From assembly GCA_037384645.1 (NCBI GenBank), contig JARRNT010000061.1, positions 1 to 23,032 on the forward strand: DNA of 23,032 bases, given 5' to 3'. Made by a program: the position numbers and the translations under genes. The DNA comes from RI-92 sp037384645. Lineage in GTDB: Bacteria > Pseudomonadota > Gammaproteobacteria > UBA6429 > Thiohalophilaceae. This document shows positions 1 through 7,222 of this stretch, piece by piece. Each line of letters begins with the position of its first letter. The stretch's first letter is position 1. Under the pieces are notes generated by a model. It worked only from the letters and a program-made list of their open reading frames with translations. It searched no databases and was not told the origin of the DNA.

Positions 1-195
1 CGGCATTTCGCCGCTGTTTCTAATCACCCTTCGAGCATCCCGCTCGCTTTTATCTCCCGCGCAGATTATTTACACGTGTCCTTTCAGCATCCTGCCCCTG
101 CTTGGGTTCCCTGGTGTCATCCCTGGCAGGCTAATCCGGCCTGCAATCACGTCTCCTTGTGCATCTCCTTGGAGAGAACTAGTTTCTCTCTTGAT
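1..195 (-). ncRNA. Candidate CsrB/RsmZ-type CsrA-sequestering small RNA (3' end beyond window)
   Basis: No convincing protein gene lies here, but the minus strand has the layout of a CsrA/RsmA-titrating RNA. It holds nine GGA triplets in about 195 nt, where about three are expected by chance. Several sit in hairpin loops: stem CGAGC/GCTCG at 32-46 with loop GGGAT; stem GCAGGC/GCCTGC at 126-144 with loop CGGATTA; stem AGCA/TGCT at 86-102 with GGA in the loop; and CAC/GTG at 148-161 around AAGGAGAC. Others read AAGGAGATG, AGGGATGA and CAGGATG, close to the CsrA consensus. The 5' end would start with a perfect 7-bp hairpin (172-190). At the left edge, CGGC/GCCG (1-13) may be the first part of a terminator that continues outside the window. 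Known family: CsrB, RsmY and RsmZ. The assignment is inference from motif density and folding by eye; the exact ends are unknown. Confidence 0.5.
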
Positions 196-201
196 GTGAC
201 G

Positions 202-235
202 AGCTTACCAGCAAATGAGACAAGCGTTTGTCACG
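202..235 (-). promoter_or_regulatory. Possible promoter and operator for the candidate sRNA
   Basis: Reading leftward, TAAGCT (202-207) fits a loose -10 hexamer with a start near 195. No good -35 is present. Where it would be, there is a perfect dyad GACAA-GCGT-TTGTC (219-232), extended imperfectly over 216-235. A weak core promoter with a dyad near -30 would suit activator control. The dyad does not match the GacA/UvrY upstream consensus TGTAAG-N6-CTTACA, so the regulator is unknown. Confidence 0.22.
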
Positions 236-251
236 AAGTGTTTCGTTTTTC
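233..251 (+). terminator. Weak hairpin with T-run, possible plus-strand terminator
   Basis: ACGAA (233-237) pairs with TTCGT (242-246) around GTGT and is followed by a run of T. The stem is short and AT-rich. No plus-strand gene that needs it is visible in the window, so it may be chance. Confidence 0.15.
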
Positions 252-315
252 TCGTCTGTGACCGACATCGGATATTCGCTTTACCCCATCGAGCCGGCTG
301 TTTATCCTGCAGGCC

Positions 316-3300
316 ATGACATCCGGCCCTGATAATCTGTTTAGCCCCTACCTGGCGGTCCACGCCTCTGCTGGTAGCGGCAAGACCCATCAACTGGTCA
401 ACCGGCTGATTTATTTGCTGTTACAGGGTGTCGAGCCTGGTGGTATTTTAGCCATCACCTTCACACGCAAGGCGGCATCGGAAATGACCGATCGCCTGTT
501 GCAACGCGTGCAGGCCCTGTGCACCGATGATGACACCCTCCTGCGAGACCAGTTGGTCGAGCTGGGACTCAACCCGACCCCTGCGCTCTGCCAGCAGGCG
601 GCCAATTTATACGAAACCCTGTTGCACACGCCTTATCCGGTCCGCAGTACCACTTTCCACGCCTTCTGCCAGGACCTGTTGCGGCGTTTCCCCATGGAGG
701 CCGATGTCCCCCCTGGATTTGAACTGGTCGAACTGACCCAGCAGTTACTGGATGAGGCCTGGGACAGTTTTGCCAGTGAGCTGACCCGTATGCCGACGGC
801 CGAGCCAGCCCAGGCCATGGACCTACTGTTACATAAGCTCGGACTGCACGAAAGTCGCCGGGTTTTGCGCCAGTTTGTAGACCACCGCAGCGACTGGTGG
901 GCCCTGACTCAGGGTCAATCGGCACCCGTTCAATTTGTTTACATGCAATTATGTGAACATATTGATATCGATATTAATGCGAACCCGTTGGCAACCTTCC
1001 TGCATGACGAGCATGTCCGGCAGGAATTACAGGAATTTCACACCTTATTGTTAAAACATCCCAAAAAGGATCACATCAAGGCAGCAACGCAGATTGAAAA
1101 TGGCCTGCAAAGTGATATCGACGAACAAGCCCAATTCGCTTATCTGTGGTCGGCCTTCTACAAAGGCGACGATACACCCTATAAACGTTCTGGCAACAAG
1201 ACACTGAATGACAAACTCACTCCCGCCGGATGTGAACGCTTTCTTACACTACACGAATCCTTTTGTGAGCGACTGGCGACGGTGCGCCGGCACCTACACG
1301 CCATCGATACCCTGCAGCTGACCCAGGCCTGGCTGACCTGCGGCAATGCTCTCCTGGGACAGTTTCAGCGACTCAAGCAAAACCAGCGTGTGCTCGACTT
1401 CGCCGACCTGGAATGGAACAGCTACCTCCTGTTGAATACCGCCAGCCATGCTGACTGGGTTCAGTACAAACTGGATCAACGCATCGATCATTTACTGGTG
1501 GATGAGTTTCAGGATACCAACCCTATCCAGTGGCAACTCATCCTGCCTTTGTTGCAGGAACTGGCCGCCGCAGACAATGAACGTCAACGCTCTGTTATGT
1601 TTGTGGGTGACAGCAAACAATCGATCTACAGTTTCCGTCGAGCCGAACCACGCCTGTTTGATGCGGCCAGCGACTGGCTGGCAGAACACCTGCCACAAAC
1701 CCGCAAACAGACCCTGAGTAAATCCTGGCGTTCCTCAATGGCGATCACGGAATTCGTCAACCAGGTGTTTGAAAATAATTCTGAGCTGCGGATGAGTCAC
1801 TTTGAACACCATGATACAGCCCACACGCAGTTGCACGGACAGGTCTGGGTGTTACCGCTTGCCGCGAAACAGAAACCTGAGCGTGACAACGGCTTGCGCA
1901 ATCCGCTGACCACGCCAAGGCCACAGTCCGAAGCGGCGCACTACCAGGAAGCCCGCCAGATCGCCCAGACGATTACCCGCTTAATCAACAACAGGACGGT
2001 GATAGGCCGTCACGGTCAGGCTCGCTATTTACGCTATGCGGACATTCTGCTCCTGTTTCGCTCGCGAACCCGGGTCAGCGACTATGAGCGCGCCCTGCGT
2101 GAAGCCCACATCCCGTACATCGGTACCGAGCGCGGGACATTGCTCGACAGTCTCGAAGTCAGTGACATGATCAACCTGCTGCAATGGCTGATCACGCCCT
2201 TTAACAACCTGGCACTGGCCGGCATCCTGCGTTCGCCCCTGTTTGCCGCCAGCGATCAAGACCTGATGCAGCTCGCCGGCAAGGGTGAATGGTATCCGCG
2301 CCTGCTGGAGCTGGCCACGACACTTGAGCCCGAACAGCCATTAGCCCGCGCGGCGCGACACCTGCAACGCTGGAAACCGCTGGCCGATCAATTACCGGTA
2401 CATGATCTGCTGGATCGGATTTATAGCGAAGCCAATGTGATTGCCCGCTATCGGGCAGCCTTTCCCGCGCACCTGCACCCGCGCGTCATCGCCAATCTCA
2501 CCCGTTTCCTGGAACTGGCCCTGGAAAGCGACAGTGGCCGCTATCCCAGCCTGACCCGTTTCATGGTGTGGCTCGAACAACTCAGGCAACTGGACAAGGA
2601 GGCCCCGAGCCAGCCACCGGGCCAGGGTGAACAGGACCGGGTCAGGTTACTGACCATTCATGAGGCAAAAGGCCTGGAGGCGCCGGTCATCTTCGTTGCC
2701 GACGCCAGCCGCACAGCACCGGGCGAGCGAGGTGCGCGCATATTGGTGGAATGGCCGGCCGACGATACTGTTCCCCGGCATTTTCTGCTATCGCCGGGTG
2801 GAAAATTTGTAAATGATCATTGCGCAGCAGTCATCAACCGCTTGCAGCAAAAGCAGGAACAGGAAGACGCCAATCTGCTCTACGTCGCCCTGACCCGCGC
2901 CGAACAGTTTTTATTTATTTCGGCATCGAACAAAAGTGAAAGCTGGTACCAGGAAATCTGCCGGAGGTGTGATATCAACCCCGAAGAGCTGGATGCGCCG
3001 GCATGCGTGATCGAAAAAGGCAAACCGCAAACCATCCTGGCCGAAAACACTACACCTGCATCACAGGCAGCGACGGTCATTCCCGGCCTGCAGCAAGTCA
3101 TCGATTTGCCGAGCGCCTGGCAGGAAATCGCACCAAGTCGACAGGTTGGCTACAACGCTAGCGACGCCAGGCTTATCGACGAAGACACGCGCGAACGCGG
3201 TAACATCATTCATGCCATGCTGGAGATGCTGGCGCAGTCACCGGACATGTCACTGCCCTCGAGCCATTTTCAGTTCAATGGTGTCGATCCACAACAACTG

Positions 3301-3648
3301 GTGCTTTACTGGCAGGAGGCCCAGGCCGTGATCCAGGCGTTTCCCCGCTACTACCAGACACAGCATTACCAGCAGGCCTACTCGGAAGTCCCCGTGGTCT
3401 ACACCGAGGCTGGCCGCACGGTACATGGGATCATTGATCGCCTGGTTTGCTATGATGACAGTACCCTGATCATCGATTACAAGACCCATCGTTTTACGGC
3501 TGGTGAAGAGCCGCGGCAGCTCGCCGCTCACTATCAGGAACAACTACGGCTGTATGCCGAGGGTATCCGACAAGTTTTCCCGGACAAACCGGTCAAATGT
3601 AATATCCTGTTTACTGCCTTGCCTGAATCCATCGATTTACCGACTTGA
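316..3648 (+). CDS. RecB/AddA-like UvrD-family helicase-nuclease
   Basis: This 1110-residue protein is a superfamily 1A DNA helicase fused to a C-terminal PD-(D/E)XK nuclease, as in AddA and RecB. It should unwind and resect DNA ends for recombinational repair in the cytoplasm. Visible motifs in order: HASAGSGKT (16-24, Walker A), ITFTRKAASEM (Ia), VDEFQD (about 395, Walker B), VGDSKQSIYSFRR (about 430, III), LTIHEAKGLE (about 778, V), LLYVALTRAE (about 854, VI), then GIIDRL and IIDYKT (about 1037 and 1052, nuclease core Asp and Lys). The ATG at 316 is the only usual start after an in-frame stop at 259. The upstream match to a ribosome site is weak. The AddB-like partner often found beside such genes is not adjacent on the left, where 315 bases of apparently non-coding DNA lie. 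cnoX follows after 54 bases. Identity as a family member is firm; AddA versus a stand-alone RecB-like subtype is open. Confidence 0.9.
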   Translation: MTSGPDNLFSPYLAVHASAGSGKTHQLVNRLIYLLLQGVEPGGILAITFTRKAASEMTDRLLQRVQALCTDDDTLLRDQLVELGLNPTPALCQQAANLYETLLHTPYPVRSTTFHAFCQDLLRRFPMEADVPPGFELVELTQQLLDEAWDSFASELTRMPTAEPAQAMDLLLHKLGLHESRRVLRQFVDHRSDWWALTQGQSAPVQFVYMQLCEHIDIDINANPLATFLHDEHVRQELQEFHTLLLKHPKKDHIKAATQIENGLQSDIDEQAQFAYLWSAFYKGDDTPYKRSGNKTLNDKLTPAGCERFLTLHESFCERLATVRRHLHAIDTLQLTQAWLTCGNALLGQFQRLKQNQRVLDFADLEWNSYLLLNTASHADWVQYKLDQRIDHLLVDEFQDTNPIQWQLILPLLQELAAADNERQRSVMFVGDSKQSIYSFRRAEPRLFDAASDWLAEHLPQTRKQTLSKSWRSSMAITEFVNQVFENNSELRMSHFEHHDTAHTQLHGQVWVLPLAAKQKPERDNGLRNPLTTPRPQSEAAHYQEARQIAQTITRLINNRTVIGRHGQARYLRYADILLLFRSRTRVSDYERALREAHIPYIGTERGTLLDSLEVSDMINLLQWLITPFNNLALAGILRSPLFAASDQDLMQLAGKGEWYPRLLELATTLEPEQPLARAARHLQRWKPLADQLPVHDLLDRIYSEANVIARYRAAFPAHLHPRVIANLTRFLELALESDSGRYPSLTRFMVWLEQLRQLDKEAPSQPPGQGEQDRVRLLTIHEAKGLEAPVIFVADASRTAPGERGARILVEWPADDTVPRHFLLSPGGKFVNDHCAAVINRLQQKQEQEDANLLYVALTRAEQFLFISASNKSESWYQEICRRCDINPEELDAPACVIEKGKPQTILAENTTPASQAATVIPGLQQVIDLPSAWQEIAPSRQVGYNASDARLIDEDTRERGNIIHAMLEMLAQSPDMSLPSSHFQFNGVDPQQLVLYWQEAQAVIQAFPRYYQTQHYQQAYSEVPVVYTEAGRTVHGIIDRLVCYDDSTLIIDYKTHRFTAGEEPRQLAAHYQEQLRLYAEGIRQVFPDKPVKCNILFTALPESIDLPT

Positions 3649-3702
3649 AGCCCGGTCCCGTAATCCCCACATAGATAATTTTACAAACAACGAGAATTAA
3701 CC

Positions 3703-4551
3703 ATGCACAGTTTTGATACCACGTTTGAGACCTTTGCCGATGATGTTCTGGATGCCTCCAATGAAGTCCCGGTGCTTGTGGATTTCTGGGCCAGCTGGTG
3801 CGGACCATGCAAGCAACTCATGCCGGTACTCACCAAACTGGCCGATGAGTACCAGGGTGGTTTCAAACTGGCCAAGGTCAACATCGACGAACAGCAGCAG
3901 CTTGCTCAGCAATTCCGTGTGCGTAGTGTGCCTACTGTCAAAGTCGTGAAAGCCGGCCAGGTTGTCGACGAATTTCTCGGTGCCCAACCCGAACCCGAGA
4001 TCCGCAAGCTACTCGACAAATATGTCACGCGTGAATCGGACAAATTGATGGCCGCCGCCCTGGAGCGCTACAACAATGGCGAGACTGATGCGAAGCAGGA
4101 GATGGTCCAGATCGTTAACAGCGATCCGCAAAACAATAACCTGCGCCTGTTATACGTTGATGTACTCATGCGCGAGAAACAATACGATGAGGCCCGTGCG
4201 ATTTTGCAATCCCTGCCAGCGGATGTGCGCCAGCAACCCGAGGTCGCCGGGCTGCTGGGCCGCCTGGAATTTCTCGGGGCGGCAAGTGGCGGTGCCGATG
4301 AGACCAGTCTGCTCGCCAGCATCGACAAGGACCCTGCCGATTGCGAGGCACGCTATCAATTATCGTCCTACTACATCACCCAGGCCCGGTATGAAGAGGC
4401 CCTGGAGCAATTGCTTGAAATCATGAAGCGGGATCGCAACTATGGTGATGATGCCGGGCGCAAGGGTATCCTGAAGGTGTTTGACATGCTCGGCGGTCGC
4501 GGTGAAGTCGTGAGCCGTTATCGCCAGAAAATGGCAAGCCTGCTTTACTGA
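3703..4551 (+). CDS. cnoX: Chaperedoxin CnoX (YbbN): thioredoxin domain plus TPR-like repeats
   Basis: The 282-residue protein has an N-terminal thioredoxin fold (about 1-110) with WCGPC (Cys33, Cys36) and the cis-proline motif SVPT (Pro77). A C-terminal helical region of TPR-like repeats follows. This architecture and length match CnoX/YbbN (284 residues in E. coli), a redox chaperone that protects clients from oxidation and hands them to GroEL or DnaK. E. coli CnoX lacks the first active-site cysteine. Here both are present, so thioredoxin-type reductase activity is plausible, as reported for other bacterial members. It lies 54 bases after the helicase gene on the same strand and is closed by a strong terminator. 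Confidence 0.9.
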   Translation: MHSFDTTFETFADDVLDASNEVPVLVDFWASWCGPCKQLMPVLTKLADEYQGGFKLAKVNIDEQQQLAQQFRVRSVPTVKVVKAGQVVDEFLGAQPEPEIRKLLDKYVTRESDKLMAAALERYNNGETDAKQEMVQIVNSDPQNNNLRLLYVDVLMREKQYDEARAILQSLPADVRQQPEVAGLLGRLEFLGAASGGADETSLLASIDKDPADCEARYQLSSYYITQARYEEALEQLLEIMKRDRNYGDDAGRKGILKVFDMLGGRGEVVSRYRQKMASLLY

Positions 4552-4579
4552 GAAACAGGGCGTTTACATCGTAAAAAAC

Positions 4580-4608
4580 AAAAAGCCGGGAACTATCCCG
4601 GCTTTTTT
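4580..4608. terminator. Bidirectional rho-independent terminator between cnoX and dsbC
   Basis: AAAAGCCGGGA (4581-4591) pairs perfectly with TCCCGGCTTTT (4596-4606) around a 4-base loop, with an A-run on one flank and a T-run on the other. It can terminate both the convergent cnoX transcript and the dsbC transcript. Confidence 0.93.
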
Positions 4609-4627
4609 GTTTATGTGAATTGCATAT

Positions 4628-5377
4628 CTATTGCATCGCCGTACTGGATTGCATCTGATCCAGTACCATGCTCAGCTTGTCAGGCGGGGCATAACCGGGA
4701 AACATCTGGCCGTCCTGCAGGATCATCGCCGGGGTACCGTTCACGCCTAGCTCCTGCCCCAGTTGGAATTCCATGGCAACCGGATTTTTGCAGGTCTTTT
4801 GCGGGATATTTTCACCTTCTATCGCCCGGTGAAACGCCTTTTTACGATCCTTGGCACACCATGCTGAAACATATTTATAGTATGAAGGAGATCCGATCCC
4901 GGCACGCGGAAACGCCAAGTAGCGAATCTCAATCCCCAGCTTGTTGTATTCCGGAATTTCATTATGCAGTTTACGACAGTATGGGCAATCGATATCGGTG
5001 AAGACCGTGACGACGTGTTTGACCTTGCCGTTCTTGGGTGAATAAATGATCATGTCCTTTTTGCTGAGTTTGGCCAGCGCTGTCTTTTTTGCGGCGTCGC
5101 GTGCTGTTGCACTGATATTGACCCGGTTGACCAGATCAACAATGTCACCCTTAACGAAATAACGCCCATCCTTGCTCATGTAAAACACCATCGGCGGTGC
5201 CGTCACCTGTAACAGGCCGGCAATAGGGCTCTGCTTGATTTCCGTGACCTTCTTGCCCAGCTGGTGTTCAACCATTTTACGGATTTTGGCGTAGTCATTT
5301 TCTTTTGCCGATACCGCTGCTGCTGCCAGGGCAAACATGCTAACGAGCAGAAACAGTCGTGTGATTACTTTCATCAT
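4628..5377 (-). CDS. dsbC: Thiol:disulfide interchange protein DsbC (periplasmic isomerase)
   Basis: 249 residues. A signal peptide with a hydrophobic stretch (about 5-22) ends near AVSA, giving export to the periplasm. An N-terminal dimerisation domain (about 25-90) is joined by a helix to a thioredoxin fold with CPYC (131-134) and the cis-proline GTPA (Pro216). A second cysteine pair (Cys174, Cys196) matches the structural disulfide of DsbC. The family rearranges wrong disulfides and is kept reduced by DsbD. An AGGA at 5382-5385 precedes two consecutive ATGs; the second (5374) has the better spacing, so the start may be one codon later. It lies 98 bases downstream of xerD, the order also seen in E. 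coli. Confidence 0.95.
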   Translation of the reverse strand: MMKVITRLFLLVSMFALAAAAVSAKENDYAKIRKMVEHQLGKKVTEIKQSPIAGLLQVTAPPMVFYMSKDGRYFVKGDIVDLVNRVNISATARDAAKKTALAKLSKKDMIIYSPKNGKVKHVVTVFTDIDCPYCRKLHNEIPEYNKLGIEIRYLAFPRAGIGSPSYYKYVSAWCAKDRKKAFHRAIEGENIPQKTCKNPVAMEFQLGQELGVNGTPAMILQDGQMFPGYAPPDKLSMVLDQMQSSTAMQ

Positions 5378-5439
5378 AAAATCCTGCTATCAATCCTATT
5401 ACGTTATTCTATCCCTTCTGAGAAGAAAATACCTGCCTA

Positions 5440-5468
5440 GTTCCACAGATCAACCAGGCTGTGGGAAC
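5440..5468 (-). other. Hairpin in the xerD-dsbC gap
   Basis: GTTCCACAG (5440-5448) pairs with CTGTGGGAAC (5459-5468) with one bulged base. It starts just after the xerD stop. No T-run follows in the minus direction, so it is not a classical terminator. It could slow transcription or protect the mRNA 3' end; it may also be neutral. Confidence 0.25.
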
Positions 5469-5475
5469 GTCGGGT

Positions 5476-6372
5476 CTAGCCGCGCGGGTGATGACGGGCA
5501 TGCAAGGCCTGTAAACGCGCCCTGGCGACATGGGTATAAATCTGGGTAGTGGAAATATTGCTGTGTCCCAGCAGCATCTGGACCGCACGTAAGTCCGCAC
5601 CGTGATTCAACAAATGGGTGGCGAAGGCATGTCGCAGAGTATGCGGAGATAAATGCGCGCGGATACCAACCTGTCGTGCATAGCGCTTGATCAGATACCA
5701 GAAGGCCTGACGGGTCATGCCCTCTTTGCGCTGAGTCAGAAACAGCACGGAACCGGCCTGTCCTGCCGCTAATTCCGGCCTGGCCTCACGCAAATAGCGT
5801 TGTAACCAGTCGATGGCCACTTCCCCCATGGGAACCAGGCGTTCCTTCTGGCCTTTGCCGGTCACCCGCACCACGCCCTGGCGCAGATTGATCTGGTGTT
5901 GCTGCAGCCCGACCAGCTCCGATACACGCAGGCCGGTGGCATATAACAGTTCAAGCATGGTCCGATCGCGCAGGCCGAGGACACTCGTACTATCTGGTGC
6001 TTCCAGTAATTTGTCGACGTCAGATTCACTCAACGTATCCGGTAGCGTTCGCCCCAGTTTGGGTGCTGCCAGCAGACGGGTCGGGTCTTCATCGATCAGT
6101 CGCTCACGTCGCCCCCAGGTATAAAAACGGCGCAGGCTTGAGAGCAAACGCGCACTACTGCGTGGACTGCGCTGTTGCTCGCTGCGCAGGGCCAGGAATT
6201 CGGATAAATGTTCGCGTTCTACCGCAAACAGATGCGGGACCTCTCGTTGACCCAGCCAGTTCGCAAACTGCATCAGATCATTACGATAGGCAGCCAGGGT
6301 ATTGTCGCTGAGACCGCGTTCCATATACAGGGCATCCAGGAAACGTTCAATCTCTGCCACGGTTTCCGGCAT
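5476..6372 (-). CDS. xerD: Site-specific tyrosine recombinase XerD
   Basis: 298 residues, the same length as E. coli XerD. It has an N-terminal SAM-like DNA-binding domain (about 1-90) and a catalytic domain with all expected residues: Arg149 (TGLRVSEL), Lys173 (TGKGQKERLV), His244 and Arg247 (HTLRHAF), His270 (LGHSN) and Tyr279 (QIYTHV). With XerC it resolves chromosome dimers at dif under FtsK control. The C-terminal HARHHPRG tail resembles XerD rather than XerC. It follows the alkyltransferase gene by 6 bases, so the two are probably co-transcribed. Confidence 0.96.
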   Translation of the reverse strand: MPETVAEIERFLDALYMERGLSDNTLAAYRNDLMQFANWLGQREVPHLFAVEREHLSEFLALRSEQQRSPRSSARLLSSLRRFYTWGRRERLIDEDPTRLLAAPKLGRTLPDTLSESDVDKLLEAPDSTSVLGLRDRTMLELLYATGLRVSELVGLQQHQINLRQGVVRVTGKGQKERLVPMGEVAIDWLQRYLREARPELAAGQAGSVLFLTQRKEGMTRQAFWYLIKRYARQVGIRAHLSPHTLRHAFATHLLNHGADLRAVQMLLGHSNISTTQIYTHVARARLQALHARHHPRG

Positions 6373-6378
6373 AATTCC

Positions 6379-6843
6379 CTACAGAGCCCCTTCATGTTGT
6401 AGTAACCAGCGTTTGCGATCGATGCGTCGGCCTGTCACGGCACCCGCGAATCCACCGATGCCGTTTTTGGCAATAACGCGGTGGCATGGCACAACCAGCG
6501 GAACGGGATTGGCACGACAGGCATTGCCGACAGCGCGGGCACTGGTATGCAGATGTTGTGCAAGTTCTCCGTAACTCAGCGTCTGACTCGCCGGTATCTC
6601 TTGCAGGGCATGCCAGACTTTTCGTTGAAACGGCGTTCCGCCGAGATTTAGCGGCAGATTAAAACGCATCCCCGGTCTGGAAAAATACGACTTGATTTGG
6701 TGCGCAATCTGCCTGTGCAGGGGGTCAACAAGATCGCGGGTAAGCTCGCCACGCGCAGCAAAATCAATCTGGATCAGTTTGCCTGCATGCGTGTGAACAG
6801 CCAGCCGCCCGATTGGCGAGTCCATGACAAATTTCGCACTCAT
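6379..6843 (-). CDS. ogt: Methylated-DNA--[protein]-cysteine S-methyltransferase (Ogt/MGMT)
   Basis: 154 residues. The active site is PCHRV with acceptor Cys120. The DNA-binding helix-turn-helix region SARAVGNACRANP precedes it, and the family's short N-terminal domain is at residues 1-65. The protein removes O6-alkyl groups from guanine (and O4 from thymine) in a single suicidal transfer. It is slightly shorter than E. coli Ogt (171) but has every core motif. It lies 3 bases after the small lipoprotein gene and 6 before xerD, so operon membership is likely. It has no Ada-type regulatory domain. Confidence 0.94.
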   Translation of the reverse strand: MSAKFVMDSPIGRLAVHTHAGKLIQIDFAARGELTRDLVDPLHRQIAHQIKSYFSRPGMRFNLPLNLGGTPFQRKVWHALQEIPASQTLSYGELAQHLHTSARAVGNACRANPVPLVVPCHRVIAKNGIGGFAGAVTGRRIDRKRWLLQHEGAL

Positions 6844-6846
6844 TTT

Positions 6847-7167
6847 TCAGATTCCTGTACAGCGATAAACCGCAAAGGTCTGCACGCCGGCTTTGGGTGG
6901 ATTCTCTGGCACGATACTGTCACCTCCCATACCGGCCGCGGCATTACGCGCCAGCACATTCAGGTTCTCCTGTATCGCCTTTTGATTGCGTTGCAGGCCT
7001 ATGACCTTGTCCGTCACTGACACATTGGTCTTGCCAAGTTTTTTACAGTTCGCCACTTCTGGCCGGGTAAGGATACGCACCTTTTCACCACCTGGCGTCA
7101 GTTTGACCCAGGAACAGCCTGCAATAACTAAAACCGTGGCAATCACAATGAGCAACCTGATCCGCAT
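6847..7167 (-). CDS. Small DUF4156-like lipoprotein
   Basis: 106 residues from the ATG at 7167. This start is chosen because GGGAGG (7176-7181) lies 8 bases upstream and the N-terminus is then a compact signal peptide, with a lipobox ending VIAGC (Cys18). An upstream in-frame ATG at 7185 would add six residues but has a poorer ribosome site and would overlap that Shine-Dalgarno. The mature part has one conserved-looking cysteine pair (NCKKLG and YRCTGI) and a helical middle, resembling DUF4156 outer-membrane lipoproteins as I recall them. Function is unknown. It sits 55 bases after the TPR-like gene and 3 before ogt. Confidence 0.75.
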   Translation of the reverse strand: MRIRLLIVIATVLVIAGCSWVKLTPGGEKVRILTRPEVANCKKLGKTNVSVTDKVIGLQRNQKAIQENLNVLARNAAAGMGGDSIVPENPPKAGVQTFAVYRCTGI

Positions 7168-7222
7168 AAGTGCTACCTCCCGCATCCTGTATGACGATTA
7201 GACCCGACTGTATAACAAATGC

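Noticed and set aside
216..235. GacA/UvrY box for the sRNA
   Set aside because: The dyad spacing and half sites do not match TGTAAG-N6-CTTACA.
76..261. 61-codon open frame on the plus strand before the helicase gene
   Set aside because: Composition is unlike a protein (many Trp, Cys, Pro and His), there is no ribosome site, and the opposite strand is better explained by the RNA hairpins.
5476..6372. Mobile-element integrase rather than XerD
   Set aside because: Length, full catalytic set, XerD-like tail and the dsbC neighbour all point to the chromosomal XerD; no att repeats or phage genes are nearby.
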